DNA of 64,000 bases from Acidimicrobiales bacterium (GTDB lineage Bacteria > Actinomycetota > Acidimicrobiia > Acidimicrobiales > Poriferisodalaceae), in the NCBI GenBank assembly GCA_014239555.1, contig JAAZYR010000004.1, positions 1 to 64,000 on the forward strand, given 5' to 3'. Shown here in pieces: positions 54,600 to 63,402 of this stretch. The first letter of the stretch is position 1. Each line of letters opens with the position of its first letter. The notes beneath the pieces were generated by a model that had not been told where the DNA came from, made no database searches, and saw nothing but the letters and a program-made list of their open reading frames with translations. The translations under genes and the position numbers were made by a program.

Positions 54600-55379
54600 A
54601 TGCCTGCTACACATCCTTATCTTGACGCATCCTCTCCGATCCCTATTGCCCATCGGGGAGGCGCCGGTTCTTGGCCTGAAAACACCATGCCAGCGTTCCA
54701 AGGAGCTGTTGATCTTGGTTTTCGGTACGTGGAGACAGACGTTCACGCAACTGCAGATGGAGTTCTCGTCGCCTTTCATGACGACCGACTCGATCGCGTG
54801 ACTAATTCGATCGGGCGCATTTCGGAGCTGACTTGGAGCGAAGTGAGCCAGGCCTTGGTTGATGGGCGTGAGCCCATCCCCCGTTTCAGCGAATTAATGC
54901 TGACCTTTCCAAATCTACGAGTCAATATTGATCCCAAAGCGAATACCGCTGTGGAACCTCTGATCCGTGAACTCCGGGAATTGAAAGCTCTCGACAGAGT
55001 CTGTATTGGCGCTTTCTCCGACGCTCGCCTAAGGAGAATCCACGACGAGTTCGGAAACGCCGTGTGTCTCAGCATGGGTCCCGTAGAAGTAGTGCGTGCC
55101 CGGTTGGCTTCCTGGAATTTACCCCTCCGTCGATTCCGTGCTCGGGCGGCTCAGGTGCCCATTCGACAAGGACCCATCCCGATAGTGGATGAGAGATTCG
55201 TTGCCAGATGCCATGAACTTGACATCGCTGTGCACGTGTGGACCGTCGATGAGGTGGAAGAAATGGATTCGCTACTTGATTTGGGAGTTGACGGCATAAT
55301 GACCGATGTCCCAGCGACCCTTTTAGAGGTACTCCGACGACGTGGTCTTTGGCCCGGTAAGGAAGATCTAAATGAGTGA
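54600..55379 (+). CDS. Glycerophosphodiester phosphodiesterase (UgpQ-like)
   Basis: 259 residues of a GDPD barrel with all hallmarks: PIAHRGGAGSWPENT, VETDVHATADG, FHDDRLDRVTN and the late VHVWTVDEVEEMDSLLDLG/VDGIMTD. It hydrolyses glycerophosphodiesters to glycerol 3-phosphate. It leads a three-gene operon, overlapping the FAD-oxidase gene by 8 bp. It is a distant paralogue of the protein at 21424, sharing the domain but not the detail. Confidence 0.92.
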   Translation: MPATHPYLDASSPIPIAHRGGAGSWPENTMPAFQGAVDLGFRYVETDVHATADGVLVAFHDDRLDRVTNSIGRISELTWSEVSQALVDGREPIPRFSELMLTFPNLRVNIDPKANTAVEPLIRELRELKALDRVCIGAFSDARLRRIHDEFGNAVCLSMGPVEVVRARLASWNLPLRRFRARAAQVPIRQGPIPIVDERFVARCHELDIAVHVWTVDEVEEMDSLLDLGVDGIMTDVPATLLEVLRRRGLWPGKEDLNE

Positions 55380-56760
55380 CGGCGTTTCGGAGCTTGTTAG
55401 CAAGCTCAAGGGTGTTGTCGGCGATAATCACCTCTTACGAGAGGCGGACCTCACCGCTGGTTATTCCACGGACTGGACAGGCAGATTCCAAGGGCGCACG
55501 CCGTTAGTCGTTCGACCAGCCAACACCGCTGAATTGGCTGAGGTCGTCATGCTGACAGCAGAAGCCGGGTTTGCGATCGTGCCTCAAGGCGGCAACACCG
55601 GTCTGGTTGGAGGGAGCGTTCCGCTCAACGGGGAGGTTGTCCTATCAACGATGCGGTTGAACGACTGTCAGCCCGTGGACCAACTTGCTCAGCAAGTCAC
55701 TTGTGGGGCTGGAGTCACACTGGCGCAAGCGCAAGCGCACGTCGCGTCTGCTTCTCTTGATATAGGCGTTGACCTCGCAGCACGCGATAGTTGCACCATC
55801 GGAGGAATGATTGCCACCAATGCCGGAGGAATCAACGTCATCCGGTACGGCGCTATGCGAGAACAGGTTCTTGGGATAGAGGCAGTACTAGCTGACGGGT
55901 CAGTCATCAGCCATCTCGAGGGTTTGGAGAAGGACAATACGGGCTACCACTTCCCCTCCTTATTAGCGGGAAGCGAAGGAACACTGGGAATCATCACTAA
56001 AGCACGCCTGCGACTTCACCCTCATTTAACGGGCCGCTGCACTGCGATGTTGGCGTTCGACAACGTGGATGACGCAGTGGCGGCGACTTCTGCTCTGAGG
56101 CGCTCGGTTACCTCTCTTCATTCGGCGGAAGTTATTTTTCGCGATGCCATGCATTTAGTGTGCGAGCACATCAATTCTGCCGTCCCCGTTGGCGCGAATA
56201 GTGAAGCTTGGCTGATCATTGAGGCAGCTGCTCCGAGTGACCCAACCGAAGAGCTCGCGGCCGCTATCGATTCCCTTGGAAGACTTGTGGTCGACGTTGG
56301 GGTTGGTGTCGATAGCTCCAGTCGAAAGAACTTATGGCAGTACAGAGAAAAAGTAACCGAAGCTATCGCAGCCGCGGGAACACCCCACAAGCTAGATGTG
56401 ACTTTAGGAGCCTCCAAGCTCGCCGATTTTGTTACCGAGGTTCCATCAATTGTGTCGGCAATCGACGAAGGCTCCTCTGTCTACATGTTCGGCCATTTAG
56501 GTGACGGTAACGTCCACGTCAATGTGATGGGCAATGCCGGAGTTGAACCGCCCGAGGCAGTGGATGCAGCCGTCCTTGAATACGCTGCGAAGCTCGGGGG
56601 CAGCATCTCTGCCGAACATGGGATCGGTACCGCCAAGAAAGAGTTTTTGCATCTCAATCGGACGAGTGCGGAAATATTTGCCTTTCGATCCATCAAACAC
56701 GCCCTCGACCCTCGCCAAATATTAAACCCCCATGTCCTTCTCCCCTCGGAAGATTCCTGA
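55372..56760 (+). CDS. FAD-binding oxidase, GlcD/D-2-hydroxyacid dehydrogenase type
   Basis: 462 residues: FAD_binding_4 (AIVPQGGNTGLVGGSVPLNG, DSCTIGGMIATNAGGINVIR, LLAGSEGTLGIITKARL) and FAD-oxidase C-terminal domain (FGHLGDGNVHVNV, SISAEHGIGTAKKEF). It resembles D-2-hydroxyglutarate or D-lactate dehydrogenases, working without the GlcE/GlcF partners. It overlaps the GDPD by 8 bp and the gamma-glutamyltransferase start by one base (TGATG), so all three are coupled. Confidence 0.92.
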   Translation: MSDGVSELVSKLKGVVGDNHLLREADLTAGYSTDWTGRFQGRTPLVVRPANTAELAEVVMLTAEAGFAIVPQGGNTGLVGGSVPLNGEVVLSTMRLNDCQPVDQLAQQVTCGAGVTLAQAQAHVASASLDIGVDLAARDSCTIGGMIATNAGGINVIRYGAMREQVLGIEAVLADGSVISHLEGLEKDNTGYHFPSLLAGSEGTLGIITKARLRLHPHLTGRCTAMLAFDNVDDAVAATSALRRSVTSLHSAEVIFRDAMHLVCEHINSAVPVGANSEAWLIIEAAAPSDPTEELAAAIDSLGRLVVDVGVGVDSSSRKNLWQYREKVTEAIAAAGTPHKLDVTLGASKLADFVTEVPSIVSAIDEGSSVYMFGHLGDGNVHVNVMGNAGVEPPEAVDAAVLEYAAKLGGSISAEHGIGTAKKEFLHLNRTSAEIFAFRSIKHALDPRQILNPHVLLPSEDS

Positions 56761-58349
56761 TGTCACCCGACCACAACGTTCCTTTCGTCACGCGCCACGC
56801 CAGCAACGGGATGGTGTGCACGATTGACCACCTCGCAAGCGGTGCCGGTGTAGCTGCTATGCGAAAAGGAGGCAATGCCGTGGATGCCGCCATCGCAGCT
56901 TCAGCGGTGCTGGCGGTCACCAGCCAACATATGTGCGGATTGGGAGGCGATCTGTGGGCGCTGGTACATGTGCCTGGAGAAAAGCAACCGTACGCACTAA
57001 ATGCGAGTGGCCGGTCGGGTAGTGGTGCCGATCTCGCACAGTTAAAACGTGACGGTTTTACCGAGATGCCGTTTCGCAATGACCCTCGAAGTATCCCTAT
57101 TCCAGGTTGTGTCGATGGTTGGTGCACGCTGCACAAGAAATTTGGTCAGTTAGCTCTCCATGAGGTGCTGCAGGACGCTATCGGACTTGCAGAACATGGC
57201 TTCCCGATCAGTCCACAGTGCGCTCAGGCCACTCAACTACTCGTTGGCATCGACAACACAAAGGATTACTTCCGCAGCGGCGCACCAAAAGCAGGGACGG
57301 TCATCTATCGAGCAGGAGTAGCACAAGTACTTAAAGAGGTAGCAGCGGGTGGCAGGGAAGCGTTCTATCAAGGCAATTTCGGTGCTGAGCTACTCAGCTT
57401 CGGCGCCGGCGAGTACTCGAAGCAAGACCTGACAACATTGCAGTCAGATTGGGTGGATCCAATTTCGGTCGATGCGTTCGGCCATCGCATCTGGAGCCCG
57501 CCGCCGAACTCTCAGGGTTACCTTTGTCTGTCAGCAGCGTGGATTGCCGACCAACTCGAAATGCCCAACGATGTGAGTGACCCGCTTTTTATTCATCTGC
57601 TGGCTGAGTCAGCTCTCCAGGCCGGCTTCGACCGGCCCGAAATACTCCACGAACATGCCAGTGGCAGGGATTTGTTGAAAAAAGAACGGCTGGCTCCGCG
57701 CTCCAACGCGATCCGTCGCGATCAGGTCTCAAGTGTTTCAACCGGGATAAACCCTGGAGACACCATTTATTTGAATGCCGTAGATCAAAACCGAATGGGA
57801 GTGTCACTAATCCAGTCCAACGCATCTGGCTGGGGAGCTTTGGCATTTATGCCCGAAACCGGAATCTCATTGCACAACAGAGGTATTGGGTTTTCCACAG
57901 ACCCAGATTCCCCGGCTGCTTATGGACCAGGCCGTCGCCCTCCTCATACTCTCGCTCCAACGTTGGTAGAAAATTTGGACGGAACTCTGAAAGCGGTGGT
58001 TGGAACGATGGGTGGGGATTCTCAACCTCAGATCATTCTTCAGCTGTTGGCCAGGCTCCTTATGTTTGGGCAAAGCCCTTCGGAGGCTTTGTCGGCGCCC
58101 CGGTGGCGTCTGGCTGGCTCTAATCCGACGGGTTTTCATACATGGGCCGATCCCGGAGAAATCGTGCTTGAGCTCGAAGGTTCTGCGGCTTCAGCGGAAT
58201 CTGCTCTGAAACAGTTAGGCCACCGCATTCGAACGACATCCGCCTTTAACAGCGCGTTCGGGCATGCTCACATCATTGAGGTCCAGGACGGCAGGTTGGC
58301 CGGAGCTGCTGAACCTCGGGCCCTGACTGGTGCATCTTCGGGGTATTGA
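56760..58349 (+). CDS. Gamma-glutamyltransferase family protein
   Basis: 529 residues of the Ntn-hydrolase GGT family. The large-subunit part has GGNAVDAAIAASAVLAVT and GLGGDLWAL; autoprocessing would occur before the Thr of PGDTIYLNAV, then QSNASGWGA and the oxyanion GTMGGDSQPQ. The Thr is retained while the usual following Thr-His is Ile-Tyr, a variation known in other members. No signal peptide is seen, so it is probably cytoplasmic, unlike periplasmic GGT. Third gene of the operon. Confidence 0.88.
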   Translation: MSPDHNVPFVTRHASNGMVCTIDHLASGAGVAAMRKGGNAVDAAIAASAVLAVTSQHMCGLGGDLWALVHVPGEKQPYALNASGRSGSGADLAQLKRDGFTEMPFRNDPRSIPIPGCVDGWCTLHKKFGQLALHEVLQDAIGLAEHGFPISPQCAQATQLLVGIDNTKDYFRSGAPKAGTVIYRAGVAQVLKEVAAGGREAFYQGNFGAELLSFGAGEYSKQDLTTLQSDWVDPISVDAFGHRIWSPPPNSQGYLCLSAAWIADQLEMPNDVSDPLFIHLLAESALQAGFDRPEILHEHASGRDLLKKERLAPRSNAIRRDQVSSVSTGINPGDTIYLNAVDQNRMGVSLIQSNASGWGALAFMPETGISLHNRGIGFSTDPDSPAAYGPGRRPPHTLAPTLVENLDGTLKAVVGTMGGDSQPQIILQLLARLLMFGQSPSEALSAPRWRLAGSNPTGFHTWADPGEIVLELEGSAASAESALKQLGHRIRTTSAFNSAFGHAHIIEVQDGRLAGAAEPRALTGASSGY

Positions 58350-58445
58350 AGACCTAGGCAAAGCTCTTTAGTGGCTCAGGTCGTTCCGGTCGCTGTTTCG
58401 GCAAGGAAGTACCGCTCTAAGTGGGCTGTCCATCGCATTATCGAT

Positions 58446-58461
58446 AACCCGCAACCGGGTT
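58446..58461. terminator. Candidate stem-loop between convergent genes
   Basis: AACCCG-CAAC-CGGGTT forms a perfect 6-bp stem with a 4-nt loop, followed by one further T. It lies in the 154-bp gap between the convergent gamma-glutamyltransferase and crotonase genes. The T-tract is too short for a strong intrinsic terminator. Confidence 0.35.
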
Positions 58462-58503
58462 TGCTGGCTTCCGTTTCGATTATCGCTCGGTGAACGTCAT
58501 AGA

Positions 58504-59319
58504 TCAGCGATTCTTCCATTCCACTTGGGATTTGGTGAGAAAAGAAGCCATGGCTTCCCTGCTGTCTTCGGTACCTGAGGCTAATATCTGCGTTCGGTTT
58601 TCCATATCAATTCCAGCCTTCAGACTCGGTATTTCAAGGTTGGACCACATCACTTCTTTCGTCATCCAAACCCCGAACGGACTGTTGGCGGCAATTTCAG
58701 CGGCGACGCCTAAGCATGTGTCGATTAGCTCGTCATCGGACACAACATTGGTCACAAGTCCGATTCGGTCGGCTTCGTCTGACGTAATCACACGACCGGT
58801 CAGCATTAGTTCCCAAGCGCGAGAAGCTCCAATTAGTCGTGGCAACATCCAGCTGACGCCGATGTCGCAGCCCGATATACCAAGCCTCACAAAGGCAGTA
58901 CCAAATTTTGCCGAAGTGTCACAGTAACGGATGTCACTGGCACAAGCGATTGCGAAACCGCCACCTGCCGCTGCGCCATTTATTGCCGCGATAATTGGCT
59001 GTCGCACGTCTCGCATGTGGTGCACAAGTTCCGCAATGTATTGCTGCACTGCCATGCCCTGCTGTTGCCGCCCAAACTTTTCAGTACCGGGAATTACGCC
59101 AAACCCCGTTAGATCGAGCCCTGCACAGAAACCTCTTCCGGCGCCGGTGATGATGATGGCCCTGGTTTCGTGATCGCTGTCAACTAAATCCAACGCTTGG
59201 TGCAGATCACTAACAAGGTCATATGTGAGGGCGTTGAGACGTTCAGGTCGATTCAACGTAATTCGAGCGACTCCCGGTTCAGGGGAGTCGACGACGACAT
59301 TTTCGTAGGACTGTTCCAT
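58504..59319 (-). CDS. Crotonase-family protein lacking both catalytic glutamates
   Basis: 271 residues with oxyanion loops GFCAGLDLTG and NGAAAGGGFAIACASD. At the hydratase Glu144 and Glu164 positions it has GGGFAI and FGTAFVRLG, with no Glu. An Asp is present in GISGCDIGVSW, where dienoyl-CoA isomerases keep one of their Asp residues. It is thus unlikely to be a simple enoyl-CoA hydratase and more likely an isomerase or other CoA-ester enzyme. It stands alone with its start facing the GGDEF gene stop. Confidence 0.88.
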   Translation of the reverse strand: MEQSYENVVVDSPEPGVARITLNRPERLNALTYDLVSDLHQALDLVDSDHETRAIIITGAGRGFCAGLDLTGFGVIPGTEKFGRQQQGMAVQQYIAELVHHMRDVRQPIIAAINGAAAGGGFAIACASDIRYCDTSAKFGTAFVRLGISGCDIGVSWMLPRLIGASRAWELMLTGRVITSDEADRIGLVTNVVSDDELIDTCLGVAAEIAANSPFGVWMTKEVMWSNLEIPSLKAGIDMENRTQILASGTEDSREAMASFLTKSQVEWKNR

Positions 59320-59371
59320 AATCTCGCTTTTCTCGTCTCAGGTTGGACAATACTCCGCTAGAGACGCGGCT

Positions 59372-59878
59372 TCAGAGGCTGTCTACGTTCGTGGCTACCT
59401 GGATCCGGCCTGGCCCATGTTCTGCTGCCCTCTGACAAGCTGCTCGGGCAGCATCTATCAGGTCTTCGCCGTCCATAGCATGAATCGGATAACAAGCAAC
59501 GCCCGCTGAGAGGCTTACAACATCTCGCGAAGGAGCCTCAGCGTTGGCTTGTCGGATCCTATTTGCTGCCCATATAGCTCCTGCTTCTGATGTGTCATCC
59601 AACAACGCTCCGAGTGTCCCGGCGCTGATACCACACACCGTGTCAGATTCTCGAAGGGTGTTAGTGATGACTCTTGAGGTAGCTCTCATTGCGTGTTCGC
59701 GGATGTAGGGGGCGAAAGAGTCAAATTCGTCGATTTCGAAGAAGATAACGGACACAGGTTTCAATGTCCGACGAGCTAAGGCGACTTTGCGTTCAAGCAT
59801 GACCGTAAACACTCGGCCATCCGGTAAGCCTGTGATGGCTTCGGTGATTGAGTCGGCGCTGGTTTCAGGTCCACGCAT
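59372..59878 (-). CDS. Degenerate GGDEF-domain protein
   Basis: About 168 residues starting at an ATG with AGGAG upstream (the frame extends another 27 codons without support). It is a stand-alone GGDEF fold: TGLPDGRVFTVML, VSVIFFEIDEFDSF, RESDTVCGISAGTLGALLDD, and VVSLSAGVACYPIHA. The signature GGDEF reads SAGTL, so the guanylate-cyclase metal and catalytic residues are lost. It may bind a nucleotide or a partner instead. Divergent from the fumarylacetoacetase gene. Confidence 0.85.
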   Translation of the reverse strand: MRGPETSADSITEAITGLPDGRVFTVMLERKVALARRTLKPVSVIFFEIDEFDSFAPYIREHAMRATSRVITNTLRESDTVCGISAGTLGALLDDTSEAGAIWAANRIRQANAEAPSRDVVSLSAGVACYPIHAMDGEDLIDAARAACQRAAEHGPGRIQVATNVDSL

Positions 59879-59984
59879 CGAGACTTTGCTCCTAGTCACA
59901 TAGCCACTTTCGCAGTGAGAGTGACCTGTTGAGCAAGAGTGCCAGAGCGCGCCCATCACAACAAGCCGGGACTATGGTCCCTAC

Positions 59985-60827
59985 ATGATTATTGCGCGAC
60001 ATCTTCACGAAGGTTCTGTTCGGATCGCTCTGGTTGATGGAGACGAACTCGTCAATCTAGAAACCAATCATGATGATCTTCCCGAGTTGTTGGCTTCTGA
60101 GGTACCAGTCGAAGAACTGGTTTCTGAGGAGAGGACGGCATTGTCGCAAGCTCGTCTTCTACCCCCAGTTGGAGCGCCGCCTGCGATTCTTGCTGTGGGG
60201 TTGAACTACCGCGCTCACGCTGAGGAAGGCGGCAGAGACGTACCTACAACTCCCGTTATTTTCACGAAACACCACAATTGCATCATTGGGCCGGGAGCGG
60301 GAATTCACATTCCACACGTCGCGTCGGAGATGGTGGACTACGAGGGTGAGTTGGCGATCATCATTGGCCGCCGGTGCCGTCATGTTCCAAAAGACCGAGC
60401 GCACGAAGTAATAGCCGGCTACAGCATCATGAACGATGTGAGCGTTCGTGATTGGCAACGCGCTAGCCCAACGATGCTCATGGGTAAATCTTGGGACACT
60501 CACGGACCCTTGGGTCCATGGATGGTCACTGGCGCCTCACTTGATCCGCACAACCTGCAGCTCACGACGCGCGTCAACGGAGAAATTCGTCAAGACTCCA
60601 ACACCGATGATTTGATTTTCGATTGTTTTGACATCGTTCATCATCTCTCGACGGCCTTTACCTTGGAACCAGGAACGGTGATAGCAACCGGCACACCAGC
60701 CGGCGTTGGCCTGTACTGGGATCCACCGAAGATGCTGACGCCGGGTGACGAAGTGTCGATCACGATCGACGGAATAGGAACGCTCACCAATCCCGTAATC
60801 AGCGAACCGAAAACGCAACTGCTCTAG
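59985..60827 (+). CDS. Fumarylacetoacetate hydrolase family protein
   Basis: 280 residues: a short N-terminal domain and the FAH barrel with VGLNYRAHAEEGG, FTKHHNCIIGPG, MVDYEGELAIIIGRR (Glu ligands) and HLSTAFTLEPGTVIATGTPAGVG. Members hydrolyse or decarboxylate 2-keto acids or cleave acylpyruvates. It probably acts in an aromatic or ketoacid pathway. The TAG overlaps the stop of the AtuA-family gene in a shared CTAG. Confidence 0.9.
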   Translation: MIIARHLHEGSVRIALVDGDELVNLETNHDDLPELLASEVPVEELVSEERTALSQARLLPPVGAPPAILAVGLNYRAHAEEGGRDVPTTPVIFTKHHNCIIGPGAGIHIPHVASEMVDYEGELAIIIGRRCRHVPKDRAHEVIAGYSIMNDVSVRDWQRASPTMLMGKSWDTHGPLGPWMVTGASLDPHNLQLTTRVNGEIRQDSNTDDLIFDCFDIVHHLSTAFTLEPGTVIATGTPAGVGLYWDPPKMLTPGDEVSITIDGIGTLTNPVISEPKTQLL

Positions 60828-62596
60828 GGCAAAAGAACTTCAGGGATGTCAACGATTTTCGCGCGTAGATATTCTCCGAGGGCTTTCGCTTGAGGGTCCT
60901 GTCGAGTGGACGCGGCCACACCTTCTTCGAGTAAGCCATGGAAAATAAAGTTGAGACTCCAGAGATTAGGTAAGTCGTAACGGTCGACAGCCCGGTCTGC
61001 TGCTTCCGGCATTAGTGACTTGAGGCAATCAACGGTCAAGAAGTCACTCAACCAAACGAAGGCAGCCGCACTTCGAGCAAAAATGCCTAGGTTTGCGTTT
61101 GGGCCTTTATCTCCCGATCGAGCGCCGAAAAGTGTTCCTAAGGGAACCGGCCGTGTTGGGCCCTCAGGCCGATCAGGAAGTGAAACTGTTAACGGTTCGA
61201 TGTCCGGCGCTGTCGCGAACACAGTGTTGTCCACGACCGTTCGTTTACCGCCCACGACGACGTCCATCGGCGCAAGGCTTGAATCCAATAGAGCCGGCCA
61301 AAAAACACCAAACGGCTGGCCGGGGCCGGGGCCGCCACCGGTTCCGAACATTCCGGGAATGGAACAGAGTCCAATTTCTGTCCCAGCATTTGAGAACGCT
61401 CTTCCAACCTTTCGCTCATCGGGATCTTTGACGATGATCTTGTAGACAGCTACTGCCTCTTCGTTAGTCGCCGGGTTCTCTTTGTGTGTTGGTAGGAATT
61501 TTCGAACAACGGTCTCGTAGTCATCAGGACTGTAAGGGCAGCTATTCCAGAATTGGCGGTCGATCAACTCCGCCTTCTCTTCGACATCGAGACCGGTCAA
61601 ACCTACCGATATTTGATTTCGGAAACCGCCTTGGTAGTTCATGGCCACTTTGAGGTTTTCAGGTGCCGGCTCTCCGCGCGTACCGAAAATTTTAACGCGA
61701 TCTTTTTCGAGCTGATCCAGCTGAATGGTGTCAAATCTGCTCACTACATCTGGATTGAAGTATCGCTCGCTTTGAATTTCGTAGAGCAGCTGAGAGGTAA
61801 CCGTTCCAATCGAAACTTCTCCCCCGGTTCCGTCATGCTTACCAATGACCGAACTTCCATCCGCGAACACTTCAGCCCAGGGAAAACCCGGATATGTGAG
61901 ATCGTCAATTTCAGTGAAGAACGAATAGTTACCTCCGGTAGCTTGCCCGCCACATTCGATCACGTGTCCAGCGACGATCGCCCCAGCTAGGGCGTCCCAG
62001 TCCTCGCGCCCCCACCCGTGATACCAAGCTGCAGGACCCGCAACGACAGCGGCGTCGGTCGCTCTTCCTGTGATCACAATGTCCGCTCCCTGGTTGAGCG
62101 CTTCAACAATCCCCCAGCATCCGATATATGCGTTTGCGGTAACTATGCGATCGGCCAGGTCACCCAAAGGTTGTCCGGTGTCGAGATGAGCAAAATCGGT
62201 TCCGGCAGCTATTAAATCCGACAACCGATCGGAGAGGTCATCTCCAGCCACGTAGGCAATGGAGGGTTGCAATCCGAAACGGTCTGCGACCTCTTGAACT
62301 GCATCCGCGCAACCCTCCGGGTTGAGACCTCCGGCATTTGAAACGACTTTGATTCCTCTGTCTAAGCACTCGCCCATCACGTCTTCCATTTGAGTGACAA
62401 ACGTGCGTGCATATCCGCGCCCAGGAGCCTTTGCTTGAATACGCGACAGAATGAGCATCGTCAGTTCGGCGAGCCAGTCGCCAGTCAGAGCATCAATCGG
62501 TCCCCCCTCCACCATCTCTTTGGCGGCGGCTAATCGGTCTCCGAAAAAACCACTGCAGTTGGCGATTCGAATGGGCTGGCCGGATGAGCGCGACAT
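60824..62596 (-). CDS. AtuA family (DUF1446) protein
   Basis: 590 residues from an ATG with GAAGAGGAAAT upstream. The N-terminal part has RIANCSGFFGDRLAAAKEMV and SNAGGLNPEGC, TGRATDAAVVAGPAAW, and the C-terminal part has GARSGDKGPNANLGIFARS. This resembles AtuA of acyclic terpene utilisation, whose role there is not understood. No AtuC/AtuF carboxylase is present in the window, so a different pathway is likely. Convergent with the fumarylacetoacetase gene. Confidence 0.88.
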   Translation of the reverse strand: MSRSSGQPIRIANCSGFFGDRLAAAKEMVEGGPIDALTGDWLAELTMLILSRIQAKAPGRGYARTFVTQMEDVMGECLDRGIKVVSNAGGLNPEGCADAVQEVADRFGLQPSIAYVAGDDLSDRLSDLIAAGTDFAHLDTGQPLGDLADRIVTANAYIGCWGIVEALNQGADIVITGRATDAAVVAGPAAWYHGWGREDWDALAGAIVAGHVIECGGQATGGNYSFFTEIDDLTYPGFPWAEVFADGSSVIGKHDGTGGEVSIGTVTSQLLYEIQSERYFNPDVVSRFDTIQLDQLEKDRVKIFGTRGEPAPENLKVAMNYQGGFRNQISVGLTGLDVEEKAELIDRQFWNSCPYSPDDYETVVRKFLPTHKENPATNEEAVAVYKIIVKDPDERKVGRAFSNAGTEIGLCSIPGMFGTGGGPGPGQPFGVFWPALLDSSLAPMDVVVGGKRTVVDNTVFATAPDIEPLTVSLPDRPEGPTRPVPLGTLFGARSGDKGPNANLGIFARSAAAFVWLSDFLTVDCLKSLMPEAADRAVDRYDLPNLWSLNFIFHGLLEEGVAASTRQDPQAKALGEYLRAKIVDIPEVLLP

Positions 62597-62706
62597 ATTT
62601 CCTCTTCTGTCGAGATACTGGTTCCTTACGGTAATCGAACCGCGCAAGTCGCTTACCAGTGGACACCGACAAGCACAGGCCAAGCATCCTCTGCCAAACT
62701 CGGTGC

Positions 62707-63384
62707 ATGAGCAACCCTGTTTTGCTATTGCATGGATTTACCGGTTCAGTCGAATCTACTTGGGCCCCCACAGGCATCATGGAACTCCTGAGTGAGGCTG
62801 GGCGAGAAGTGATCGCTTGGGACCTCCCGGGTCACGGGTCGGCCGAAAAACATCACGACGCTGCTGGTTACGCAGACATGGAACAAGGGTTAGTTGACCG
62901 ACTTCCTGATGGAATCGTTGATGGGGTCGGTTTTTCTATGGGTGCGAGAACTTTACTTTGTATGGCATCTATCGCCCCAGAAAAGTTCGGCAAGCTTGTC
63001 GTTGCCGGTGTTGGACGGAATCTTTTCGAAAGAGACGAAGAGCAGGCCGAACGGATCGCTAAAGGAGTGCAAGGCGAGGCAGCCGACGACGATGTGCATG
63101 CTCAAACTTTTGCTCGCTACGCGTCAGAACCTGGCCAAGACGGCCGCGCGTTGGCAGCCTTCATGCGTCGACGTCACTACCCTCTTGGATCCGCACAATT
63201 CGAGCGCATAATCCATCCGGTACGCGTCGTTTTAGGCAGCGAAGATTTTGCTGGCCCTGCTGATCCTTTGATCGACGCTCTTTCGGACCCCAGCTACACC
63301 GAGTTGCGGGGATGTGATCACTTTGCAACTCCGAAAAACTTTGGTTTTATTGATGCCGTTTTAGAACATTTCGAGGCTTTCTGA
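62707..63384 (+). CDS. Alpha/beta hydrolase (MenH-like)
   Basis: 225 residues from an ATG that gives MSNPVLLLHGFTGSVESTW; the frame is open upstream but overlaps the divergent AtuA promoter region. The elbow is GVGFSMGARTLL (Ser), the AWDLPGHGSAE turn is present, and the late His is in LRGCDHFATPK. It resembles MenH/2-succinyl-6-hydroxy-cyclohexadiene carboxylate synthase-type hydrolases, but no menaquinone genes are nearby. Function remains open. Confidence 0.8.
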   Translation: MSNPVLLLHGFTGSVESTWAPTGIMELLSEAGREVIAWDLPGHGSAEKHHDAAGYADMEQGLVDRLPDGIVDGVGFSMGARTLLCMASIAPEKFGKLVVAGVGRNLFERDEEQAERIAKGVQGEAADDDVHAQTFARYASEPGQDGRALAAFMRRRHYPLGSAQFERIIHPVRVVLGSEDFAGPADPLIDALSDPSYTELRGCDHFATPKNFGFIDAVLEHFEAF

Positions 63385-63402
63385 AACTGGAGCCGCGGGG
63401 CT

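Noticed and set aside
56760-58349. Gamma-glutamyltransferase as a pseudo-enzyme because TTH is replaced by TIY
   Set aside because: The processing Thr itself is kept, the rest of the family signatures are intact, and similar variants occur in functional members.
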